Assembly (NCBI RefSeq): GCF_001625305.1
Contig: NW_017802603.1
Location: forward strand, 383,449 to 447,448
Source: Branchiostoma belcheri
Taxonomy: Eukaryota; Chordata; Leptocardii; Amphioxiformes; Branchiostomatidae
Direction: 5' to 3'
Length of the DNA stretch: 64,000 nucleotides
The position numbers were made by a program, and so were the translations under genes. Below the pieces are notes generated by a model that did not search any database, was not told the origin of the DNA, and worked only from the letters and a program-made list of their open reading frames with translations. Positions 24,901 through 51,200 of the stretch are shown piece after piece (positions within the stretch are counted from its first letter, which is position 1; each line of letters starts with the position of its first letter).

Positions 24901-26374
24901 CTGACCACCGAGCAGACCGTGGTACCTACCCCCACCCAGCCTGCCACTAGTACCAAACAACAGCACACCACCACAGTCAAAGTCACTACGGAGAAGCCAC
25001 ACCACGCGACCGCCTACATCAGCGCCAAGCACCGCACAGGTACCCGTAGCTCTCCACAAAACCACACCTGTTTCCACTACTAAAATGGTTCAAACGACCA
25101 CTACTCCAACATCGCCACCAACTACCAAGGCGCCTGTGGTAACAACAACAACCCCAAAATCACCTACTCCAACAACGAAGGCTGAAAATATCCCTCAACC
25201 TGTGTCCACTTCCCAACCGCCCAAAACCAAGAAACCTGTAATTGTCACCACCCGTAAACCATCAACAACCACCATCATGGTTAGCCAAGGGACAACAACT
25301 AATAAAGAATCAGAGTCCAGAGCAACAACTCCAAAGCTGGTGCACGATAAAGTCACCACACCTAGTCAAACCTCTCTGATCACACCAACTACAGCTCTTC
25401 CCCCGGCCATGTCTACTGTAACTTCACAAGTCGCCGCAAGCAGCACCTCAGCAAGAAAAACACCAGGCCCCCGTGATGACGCGAAGACACATGGAGTTGC
25501 CGCCACTACTGTTTCCCAGATGAAGCTGAAGACCACTGCAGAAACTAGTACCATCACGTTCAAGTCTCCTGTCATCACGAAGCACACCATTCGTCCCAGT
25601 ATCCGAGGAACCACGGCTCCTACTGCTCATCTTCCAACAGGTACCACTGACACCACTGCTACTAAAGTAAATCAGATGCAGGGAGACCAGCCAATCCCGC
25701 AAAGAAACCCAGTCAATGTGACCCCAGCAGCAACACAGAAACAAACGGTGACCCCTACAGCTGTGAACGTCCTGCCGTCACCGACATCAAAGATATCGAC
25801 CGAGTCAGCAGTACCAACTACGGCGGCTGACAAGAAGCCGACGACTGCCCAACCAACGAAGCATACAGTCCCTGACCAGAAGACGTACCAAACGGTTCCC
25901 ATGGTTAGAATCGTGCAGGAGGCTGCCGATGTCACGCGCGCTCCCGACATGAAGACGGCGACGTTGACCCACCAAGCGCCAACTGCCTGGTCAAATAAAA
26001 CGGAGGCCAGTAAGCATGCGCCTGTGATTCAGCCTGAAGTGGCGAAGCCTACGTCAGTCAGTACTACCTTGGCACCTCAACCGCCACATCTGTCCACCCG
26101 GCCCTCTATCGAGTTCGTAGCCACGCCGACAGCTTACCGGACGCCGTGGCACGCCGTCACCTCTGGCGACACGGCGGGAACCAGCGAAAACGTCTCGTCC
26201 ATCACGGCAGTACAGGATGGCGCAACAGCCTTGGAGACAGCAACCGTGACGTCATCCACGCCGATCGAATTCTTCACCGCAACAGAAAGTATGACGCCAA
26301 AAGTTGTTTCTCAAGAAACTAAGCAGTCCACGCTTGCCTCCGTCACAAAGAGCACCGCTGATCAGAAGAAGTAA
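6933..26374 (+). CDS. NSG: NSG/calcyon-family endosomal membrane protein with mucin-like C-terminal extension
   Basis: Coding exons are 6933-7151, 13071-13181, 24158-24316, 24484-24615 and 24832-26374, all joined in phase 0 at GT-AG sites; about 720 residues. The start ATG is 21 bases inside the exon. The N-terminus begins MVRLHG and has a PLL cluster, as in vertebrate NSG1. Residues 74-94 form one hydrophobic helix, then WRVYYNGD and a CX10C motif (C103-C114, CPPGQLRKGNRC) with the same spacing and CPxG/K pattern as NSG1. A YYP..SS segment follows, resembling the family's post-membrane region. NSG1/NSG2/calcyon sort receptors in neuronal endosomes, and calcyon binds clathrin light chain. Vertebrate members have about 170-220 residues. 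Here residues from about 230 on are Thr/Ser/Pro-rich, which predicts dense O-glycosylation. RTRR (217-220) fits a furin site. The last exon needs a 1-base shift near 25000. Neighbour STX18 supports orthology. Confidence 0.8.
8903..8910 (+). promoter_or_regulatory. POU octamer motif
   Basis: ATGCAAAT is the exact consensus octamer bound by Oct/POU homeodomain proteins. It lies in the first coding-region intron of the NSG-like gene. One 8-mer match is weak evidence. Confidence 0.2.
10281..10290. promoter_or_regulatory. Consensus CRE palindrome
   Basis: ATGACGTCAT is a 10-bp palindrome with the full cAMP-response element core. It lies in an NSG intron. Calcyon/NSG genes act in neurons where CREB is important, but the link to this site is speculation. 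Confidence 0.25.
16797..17245 (-). mobile_element. 5'-truncated non-LTR retrotransposon (CR1/L2-like) 3' end
   Basis: On the minus strand an open frame (17241-17029) reads GRVTRNGHKLDIPTTRTNR followed by YQNSCIPHMISLLN. This basic RT..RYxNSxIPxxIxLLN pattern is typical of the extreme C-terminus of CR1/L2-group LINE polymerases. The stop codon is followed by about 230 bp of 3' UTR, an AATAAA hexamer (complement of 16817-16823) and a short tail of tandem CTTGTAT units, the usual simple-repeat ending. It is a dead 3' fragment without reverse transcriptase domain. The upstream limit is uncertain because the frame decays. Confidence 0.6.
18667..18674 (+). promoter_or_regulatory. TATA-box-like sequence in G-rich context
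   Basis: TATAAATA is preceded by GGAGGGGG and followed by GGGGGTGG, the layout of a strong core promoter. No coding sequence follows on the plus strand for several kilobases. It might mark an alternative or noncoding transcript within the NSG intron, or be chance. Confidence 0.2.
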
Positions 26375-29300
26375 ATGTCTTTGACTGTGTACAGTGTTTG
26401 AACGTAAGACGTCCACCACATTAATGTTTAATTACGTGTGGTAGTGAAATGTACCCCGTTTCGTCCGGGAATTTGTCTACGCCATTGGAAAGATAAGAAG
26501 AGCATAGTTTGGGTTGATGCAAAAGTGGATTCTAAATACGCTTTACTAAAGAAAATTTTCATGGACACAGCTCAAGATGGCATAGCTGGTTTGTTTGGTG
26601 TTTATGCTTACGGATGGAATAGACTTGAATATTCGGCGTTTTATACAATGTGGATGTTTTTGTTGAGAACGTGACGTTAGCTACTTGTCGTCGGGATCAA
26701 GCGATCGATATCAGGGCAACTGTAACAACACATAGGATCAACACATGCAGCGGACAACCTGACCGTCGACAGCCAGCTTGTGGGATGGCATATATCTCTG
26801 CATTATTGAAACTATCATAACACTCAAGCACAGAGCAACTATTTCTGATGTCGAATGTGGGAATAACTTTGTCCAAAGAGCAAATGTGAAGCGTCGTTTT
26901 CTGTTCTAAAGATCACAGACCAATATTGGTGAAGTGCTTTCCGTAACCTTTTGTGTGACAAATCAGTCTTTACATCAGGTCCAATACTAGTAATCGATGC
27001 ATCGCTGTACAAAAACCAGAAATGCCCTATAGACTTATCGCACATTATCCAGTACCAATCCATATCAGACGAAAATATTCAAATTAATCAAAAGACTGTC
27101 ACTTTTAGGACGACAGCTTTCTACCCTCAGTTCCGTGTTTTTACACAACCTAGCGTAGGAGACAACTGTGATGTTACCTTGACAAATGTTGGACGTATAC
27201 CTACCACACTTCAAAGACGTGTATGAAGTGATGAAATTATTCTACTAGAGATTATAATGACACAGGAAGATTTTGCTGAAATGAAACATTTCAACACCTC
27301 CGACTGTACACTTTGAATTTTCCTATGGTGCTTACAAAATTCTAAAACGAAATTCCGATTGGTAATACAATGAATGTAACATAGTCGTGAGAAGTACACC
27401 AATTCTGTACTGCCTCACACACTTTGTACATCTTTTCAGAAAGCCGCATGGTATCAACGTGGAATACCCAATTTTGTGAAATGGTTACTTAGGATATCCT
27501 CGACACAATAACCAAAAGTAGAGTTAATACTACATTAAATATCAGTGAAGTTAGTGAAAACATTTTATAATAGAAGTATGTGAAAAGTTGTACGTTATGC
27601 AATCATTGTCATGTTCTACCACCACCATCATGATGTTAGATATCATAATCATAAAGAAACCAACCACACGATAACAGTCATCTTTTGAAGAATCACGCAA
27701 CCAAAATGATACATATCTGACAGACAGGTAAAGCACCGTGAGATCTGTGTGGAGAAAAATGGTAGTTCTAGACAAATGGTATATATAAATATATACATAT
27801 ATGTTATATCTCCATAGATGGAGGAAAAAGTGTACAATAATGGTATAGCATGTCGTTGTGGCAGGCGTTTCATTTTCGTGCAAATAAAACCAAACCAAGA
27901 ATTGGTGGATGTCGCCTCTGTATTGTTCCTTCATAGCAATGCAGCAATCGACTGAAACATGTTTCAAACACAGGTATCTTGGTTCACTGCCAGGCGTCTC
28001 TTGTAGAGCTAACCGCATCTCGTGTTAAACAGCAAATTTCCGCTTTATCAAAACCCGCTATTCACAGCCAAAGGGTAAAACTATTTATTATCAAAACCCC
28101 CAGTGGCGGGTAGATACTCCCAGCAATATTGCCTTAATGGAACTAACGCTGAACTTGGGGTTCCATTAGCAACGTATGCTTTAATCTTTTGTAGGTAATC
28201 AGAGGGGCTAAGAGAGCAGGGATAAGGTCAGTTAAAGGTGACAGGGTATGGATGGGCTTCTTAAAGGTAGCAATTTACCATACGTTTTCATGATTGTATA
28301 CAAGTAGGCGCTGGAACATGTAAAAGTGCTGGGTAGAAGTATTCCGGCACTAAAACATTTACAATGCTAGAAAGAAATTTTGATTGGTAGGTACAAGTCC
28401 AGAACTTACATAGATGGAATTTTAGGGAAGGCCTGTTTTCAGCAGGTAGGGAAATGTTACATTTGATTTTTTTCATCTTTATTATGAAACATAGAACAGA
28501 ATAACCATGTGTTATGAACTATAAAATGGAAACGTTTCCACCAACCATTGTAATGATTCATAGTTTTACCTCAAGGCCTTTGCAACAACAACAAAAACAT
28601 CATTAACACAGCTTTGATTTGCATTTGGTGAAGACAAATTGCCAAACTTCCAAATGCCACCAACAAGCCTAAGTATATACATTGATGGCAGCACTCAATG
28701 TTTTCAAGCACTCCCCAGTTTGTAATGCTGGTACTCATTTGACAGACGCACAGCACAGTTAAATAGAATGATCCCGAGCCACACAGCGGGTCCTATATAA
28801 CTGGTCTACCAGCCAATTTGTGGGCGATCCGTCAGCAAAGTTGACCATAATCACGTCAACCGCAGGAATCGCCTGGCCTTACATCATTCTCATGTGACAA
28901 CCTTGTGACATTTAGATTAATGGCAATGGCTGGTTACCAAGGTGATCCCACTTAACGTCAATGCTCATTGGTGCAGGCAAGATAAATGAACACTGTAACA
29001 AGGCAGGGTCATCAATCATGGAAAACAAAAGAGGTTACTCAGATTGAAGATGAGCCTCTGAATAGTGGGTATCAAGAACACCATGTATTAGAACTGACAT
29101 GAGCCTTGTTCATCAAAAGCATCTGGGTAATAAGGCCCAATAAAACTGCATGTACTGAGCCAGTGGCAAAGTTTGTAAAGTACGTGATCACAATGCGAAT
29201 CAATGTGCCAGGACGACTTGGTCTAAGAAAAGAGCAGGTCATTGTTAACAGGCTTGAAAACCGTTGACAAACTACTAGTACTGTACAACACTACAGTTGT

Positions 29301-31336
29301 GTCCCATGGATAGCAGGCAATCTCTATTTCTAAAAATACAAATGTACACCACACAACATTGAATCTCTGGTCATAACATTGGCTTATTCAAATATTTCGA
29401 AAGGTGTTGTATTAGAAATTGTTTAACATTGAAATCTTTTTATATGCATTCTTTACAACATGAAGAGGAAATCTATTGTAATTGCTGACCAAGACACCCA
29501 CTAGATAGTATATATCTATTGGATAGCTGAACAGACCAACTTCAGCTGTCTTCCATGCAGCACAGTTCTCCGCTAATTGCAGGGAAGACATATACCTGAC
29601 CCTGATCCAACCATCCGTCAGCCCCTATGCTGTAATCCCTTTTTGACAAGGACATCGCTCACTTCTCGTCCAAAGGCGGGATTGTTAGGGTATCTACTAA
29701 CTACATCTATCATGAACGGTCTTACATGGTTGCTCGCAAATCAGTTCTACAATTATTAGCATATATTGTTTTGTTACTTAAGTCTGTAATAATTATATCA
29801 TCTAGAAGAAATGGAACAAAAACGGGAGACAAGGTCTTGTTTTACAGGATATTTTCAGCTAGCCCTAATGTAAGAGACTATATAGACATGTACCCTTTAT
29901 GAATTGTACGTGCTCTGAATTGACATAGGCCATACATGGCAATGCGTGCATGGTCTTTATCTTGCCACAAGCTAGGTGACCAGAATTTTGCAATTGAAAT
30001 AATCCAGTGTTGACAGATGCATTTATCAACAGCCTTAATGGTTCCATATTGCCCCCAAGCCTAATATAGTGGAGAAACATGCGGATCTGTATCGGTACCA
30101 GACGTGAGCTGCTTACACAACGACATCTTTCCCAAACCAAGGGGTAACAAAGCAACCCAATTTTCAGCACCAGGGACAGTACTTATCCATTACTCACTCT
30201 GATGGATGCTAATATTACACTGGCATTTGGGAACACATAATGACTGTGAATGGTCACAACAGACATTGGCAGAACGCATTTCTCAGCAGGATGCCAGTAA
30301 AGGCTGACTATACAGTATAGGAATGTTCAACAAATGCATGAACTCTTCAACACATAAAACTTCAATTGATGGCCAAAGACTTGTGTGTGGCATTGCCCGG
30401 AGCAAGTAATGGCCCAAATACATCTGAAGACATTGACATTCCCTGAGTGTTCTTCCTCGTCACTACAAGTCACAAGAAAGGTTGTTAATTAGGCCTCCTG
30501 TGCAATTTCTGCCATGTCTAATCCATCCCTTCTCACGGAGGGATGTCACACTGCATCAATTGCAGCCCATTCTTACTCCGGAACTTGTTTAATGAGTCCA
30601 GGGTGATTCCACACAGAATAACTATAAGCCAGCCTGAGCTTCTATCCCGCCGACTGCTTAATCCTTGATGCTGGTGAGTGACGGGGAAATACGTACAAGA
30701 TTACACAGTTCATTAGACACAGCCCACGTACATGATACAGGCACACGACACATATTACAGGCAAGCTGTCTGACAACAAAGTTAACAGCAGCAATACTGA
30801 AGTGAAAAGCTACAGAAGGAGCACAAAAAGACTGAAAACAAATTTGTATGTCTCTTTTGACTGGGAAATGAAACATGACAACAAAGATGAGTCATTCACA
30901 ACTGGGACTTAATAAGATATAGATTACAGATGCACTACCATTTGTATCAAAAGCTATCAACACAGTTTGTAATATCACTGTGATACAATTTACATTAAAA
31001 TCAACTTACAGCAAACAGAGTTTACTGTAATACTAATACTCTAAATTGTTAATCAATATTTCTATGATGATCATAAAGTTCATGAAGAAACAGCAATATT
31101 GGTTTTGTAGCCAACTCAAGTACTCAGACAGAACTGATCAATTTTCTGCTAGCTACACAAAATTTCATTTATAGCTAGTAACATACAACTGTATCTTTAA
31201 ATAGATTGATGCAAATATTTCTGACATAAACAGTTCATTTACTTGTGTTTATCTGTTCACAAATGACACATTGCATGACAAAATAAACTTATACACACTA
31301 ATTAGACTTCTAGAATCCTTCTATAAATATTAGACA
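26375..31336. other. Convergent intergenic region between NSG and STX18
   Basis: This holds the 3' UTRs of two converging genes. A plus-strand AATAAA at 27883-27888 could end the NSG transcript. A minus-strand AATAAA (complement of 31337-31342) lies about 420 bp after the STX18 stop. An AT-rich microsatellite-like patch is at 27778-27805. Base composition becomes AT-richer and CpG-poorer from about 28 kb. No further exon is recognisable. Confidence 0.4.
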
Positions 31337-31342
31337 TTTATT
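31337..31342 (-). terminator. Candidate STX18 poly(A) signal
   Basis: The complement reads AATAAA, about 420 nt beyond the STX18 stop codon. It is the first consensus hexamer I see downstream of the stop. A chance match in AT-rich DNA is possible. Confidence 0.35.
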
Positions 31343-31762
31343 TCTTCCATACAATCTAGGGAAAATTGATGTGTAACTTCACTAGCTTGAGAAGCAAAAT
31401 GTTTTCCCTGTAGATTTGATCATACATGTACTCTTATATACTTCTCTATTTCTCTCATCACAAGGAAGTCAGCTTCATTATTATTAAACAGGGAGCAATG
31501 ACAACACTGGTGACAACCTGAATACAGATACAAGCATAACATATTCTCAAGTTCATACTGTCTGTGAAATGATTTGAGTAATTCACAGAGTGTAGAAAGA
31601 CAAGCTGACTATACATGTATGTGTTGTAGCTTGGGTAATCTGGAGTTGGTTGGGACCAATTGCAAATAAAACTTTGTAATTAGCTTACTGCCGGTACTAG
31701 ACTGCTACCATAACATTGATCTTCTACTTCCTTTTGTGTAGAAAGGTGGATGCTGTCCCCTC

Positions 31763-47232
<15,470 letters not shown>

Positions 47233-47683
47233 CTTGCCTGGAAATACACATCAGCTGTGGAATAGCCCATTTGAGTGGAGAGGGAGGTTTAGAAAATCTT
47301 TTGAAATAGAAAGGTTACCAATCAACTAAAATAACAACATTCTCTACAATATAGCTTAACGTTGATATTACTAATACGTTTTGTGATAGTACATCACTGC
47401 GGGTTTGTGTAAAAAGCATCTTATCCTACCAGCCCTATTTTTCTAATCGTAAAACCCAAACTGCCCTTTGACCCTTCTATTTTGACTCTGACATTTCTGA
47501 TCTCTCAATGACGGCGAGATTTTCTCCCGGGATTTGTCGATAGTTTCACTTCCCCAGACAGAATATGGAAGCGACTGAATACACCGGCTAGCATGGTTCC
47601 TTACGGGTGTTCTCTCTGTCCAGATCGATTCTGAAAGGTCGCTAGCGGAACCGAGACAGCAGCCAGTGAAGTGTGTCTGAGCG
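47233..47683. promoter_or_regulatory. Bidirectional promoter region, STX18 / Nudix-phosphatase
   Basis: STX18 starts at 47232 on the minus strand. A donor-like GCG|GTGAGT at 47683/47684 probably ends a noncoding first exon of the plus-strand phosphatase gene, whose coding exon follows the acceptor at 48238. The space between is CpG-containing and has no coding sequence. Both genes should therefore start within a few hundred bases of each other. The plus-strand first exon is inferred from the splice site only. Confidence 0.5.
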
Positions 47684-48250
47684 GTGAGTGTTTGCGTGGG
47701 TGGAACTTTTGATGTCTGACTTCTACAGAGTTACGTTTGACAGTTGTACACGCGGGAACTACAGACAGTGACGCCGGGGAGATCGCGTGTAAAAAGTCAT
47801 GTGTGGCGTCCGTGATACTACATGTATCATTCTTGCCCCACCACTAGAAAAGGAACATTAACGTTACGTAGTACCGCACCAAGATGCAAGAATACTGAAC
47901 ACATAATTTTTCTTCTTTGCTCTTTTATGTTACACCAGATTTATTTGAATATTAACGCAATTAAGTTGCAATCGTAGTAATAATGATGACCACACCCACA
48001 AGGCTGTAGACATATTTCAAAGCCCCTCTATTGATTGCCTTATTTCTCTCAGTGTTGTATCGAGAAATAAAATGGCAGTGGAATGGGATTGCTCTCACCA
48101 TTACTGCATTAGTCACCACTAGTTCTATTGATGAAATTTGTAACAAATTTTTGTGCACGTGACTTGTTCTTAAACTTCCCCAAAAGAATTGTGATGTGTG
48201 CTTTTACCAATGTGAAACTTTCATTTTTTTTCTTGTAGGGTAGTGATAAC

Positions 48251-51200
48251 ATGGCCAACTCAAGAGGTGCCATAGCAGTCTTTGTTGCCAAGAAACCTTG
48301 TACAGAATGTCTCCTGACCTACACTGAAGACAGAGGATGGTGGCTGCCTTACACAGAGGTGGGAGATGGAGACGGTTTTGTGGAGGCAGCCAGGACAGTA
48401 GTCAGGGAGAAGTGTGGACTAGGTAGGTACAACAGTTGAACTGCATAATACTATCAGCTAATGTTTGTAATGTATCAATGCACTTGTAATCATATTGATT
48501 GACTGACTGATTGATTGATTGATTGATTGATTGATTCTTTATTAACAAGTACAGAGACTTTGGTATGGTCTACAACACAATGAGTACAGATTGCCACCAT
48601 CATCAGCATATTTTAACTACTAGTATTTATGCTGTTTGCCAGTGATTAAGGTAACAAATTTTATTTTCTTCCTAATTTGACTCCACCAGGCATAGATATT
48701 GATGGAGTTCTGGAGGTGAGACAGACAGCAGTGATGACATCATCCCATCCCAAGGTCATGGTGACCTTGTCTGGCTCACAGGAGGGACACGGTGACAGCA
48801 TACCTCTGGTGAGTAGAGCAACAGGTGATTATATTGTGAATAAAAGGAAGACGATTTAAGAATTGAATTTGCAGACTGGTTGTAGTGTTTGAATAAAAAA
48901 AGATTTGTTACAAGTTGAATCGTTACCAAATGTTACTCATCAGTATTTACAGCAGATATTTAATTTTTGTTTATGTCAGGAACTACAGAGCAAAGCATCA
49001 TGGTATACCCTCCAGGAGTTGCAGCAACTCTCTACTCAGGATCAAGGCCTTCTGGGAAATGAGCCTATCAGCTGGTTCAGGCATGTACAGGACGATGGCC
49101 ACGTGGCCCCTCTCTCTATCCTTCATTCCATCACCATGGCAACTGAGAGTAGCAGCTTTGAGGACCATGAGGAAAGTCTCTTTAAGGCTGCTAACTTCAA
49201 GCAGGAAGAACAGGAGGAACTGTTGCAAGATTTCTACTCCGTGTGCTATCCCAGCATCACCATGGGTTGTCAGACATTTGTCAGGTATTTTTCAGATAAA
49301 GAAGTGCCAATGGAGAAGTGCATCAACCTGTTCAGGGCATTTGATACCAGCAATCAGCACGTGCTAAATGCAAAGGACTTCTTACTGGGTATGGCAGCTC
49401 TCCAACCCTGTGTCCCACATGGCGGGATGCCGGCAGAAATCCGTTGCCGCTACATTTTCAGATATTACAACAAGAACTCTGATGGGATCTTGAAGCAAGA
49501 AGAGCTTCAGTCAATTGTTGCAGACATCTTTGAGTACAAGGGGAGGCAGCTTACAGCCGAAGACTTGAAGGAGGAGACAGCTAAGGCTTTAAAACTGTTT
49601 GCAAATGATGGCAATGGTGGGGTTGCCCTTGCAGACTTTCTCAGTGCCGTGGGCTCACTGAAATTCCGGGGTACCTCTCTGTTATTCCGACTACCTCACG
49701 ATTTCACAGGAAGTCTGGATGCCAAGATGAACAATCTGGGGGCTGAAGGCAGGGACGTGCCTGATGTAGCCCCACGGAGGGAAAGGAAACCATCCAAGAG
49801 GAAGAAATGGGAGGCTGGTCCCGAGTCGGACAGCTCAGGCAAGGAGTCAGATGTTGAGCTACCAGACGTTGAAATCAAGTATGAGCTGGCTCTGCATTCA
49901 GTAAAGGTTGGTGTTGTTTTAAACATTGTATCAAGTAATAGTAAAATCTTAAAAGTCAGAAATCAATATAGAGATGTAGATAAAGATGTAAAACACATTT
50001 TTTATGCTTCACAATACTTTTAACTTGTAAATACTGTTCATAATGTCTTACATTTTCTCTCCTTTCTGCTCCTGGATAGGTGAGGAGAACAGGTGTTGTG
50101 TCGGACGTAAATACCCTGTGGGACCTACAGGGCACCAGTGCCCTGAGCCACAGCATCGGGACTGTGTTGGAGGGGGACAAGACCCGCTTCCAGCGCCTGC
50201 CTTCTGTACAGTGCTTCAACCAGAAGTCTCATCCCAACGAGATGCTGACTGGTCTGCGCTACTTTGAACGTCCAGTCAAAAAGCCGGATGGAACTCTTGA
50301 AAAGAAAAGCTTTGAATGGGGCCCTGTGAACAAGTAAGATAAAAGTCACTTTGAATTCAATGTTGGCAACTTTCCAGGAGTCAAGATTGTATCACTTTGG
50401 TTTGAACTATTTATGGAACATTATATAGATTTTACAGAGAGAATGTATGTAGGTAATACATATGTACCGTGGCCGACAAGTACAAAATTTTACACCGCAA
50501 CTTTTGGTGTTTTACACCGCAACTTTTGGTGTTTTACACTGCAACTTTGGGTGTTTTACACTGCAACTTTTTCTGTGTTTTACACTGCAACTTTTGCTGT
50601 GTTTTACACTGCAACTTTTGCTGTGTTTTACACTGCAACTTTTGCTGTGTTTTACACTGCAACTTTTGGTGTTTTACACTGCAACTTTTGGTGTTTTACA
50701 CTGCAACTTTTGGTGTTTTACACTGCAACTTTTGCTGTGTTTTACACTGCAACTTTTGGTGTTTTACACTGCAACTTTTGCTGTGTTTTATACTGCAACT
50801 TTTGCTGTGTGGAAAACTTACACCCTTCCCCTTTTATAATGGACGGTCCCCCTGTCAGGTCAAAAGTGACAAAGATGGCGGCGGCCTGAGAGTCACAGTG
50901 TCTAGGCTACATTTGTATACGAGCGATCGCTGTTTTTGTTTACATTATACGCATGCAAATTATTTGAAGACATATGCAAATTCTTGGTAGGCAAATCAGC
51001 CAACTGGCTACCCACTTTTTGCCTACGGTGACGTCATGGCGATCGCTCGTATTGTTCCCTAATGATCGATAACTTACCTGAGTCAAGAGTCAACACTTCA
51101 TAATTGAAAATAAGTCTTTATTGCTTCATAGTACCAAGTGGTGCCACATTTGACTCCCATAGGCCCAATATTTACTCATCAAATTATTAGCGACCTTGCG

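Noticed and set aside
25366..25950. Minus-strand open frames opposite the Thr-rich exon
   Set aside because: They are antisense shadows of ACN/CCN codon bias in the mucin-like region.
27551..28018. 155-residue minus-strand open frame
   Set aside because: Despite its length it includes the AT-rich patch at 27778-27805 (YVYIYIYH), shows no family motif and lies where 3' UTR is expected.
48915..49367. 150-residue plus-strand frame overlapping the phosphatase exon 3
   Set aside because: It is the +1 shadow of the exon; the 48980-49906 frame is the one that joins neighbours in phase and holds the EF-hands.
50413..50990. Overlapping plus-strand open frames of 125-173 residues ([18 protein letters not shown])
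   Set aside because: They are translations in three frames of the 22-25 bp tandem unit in the left arm of the fold-back element. All frames are open because the repeat has few stop triplets.
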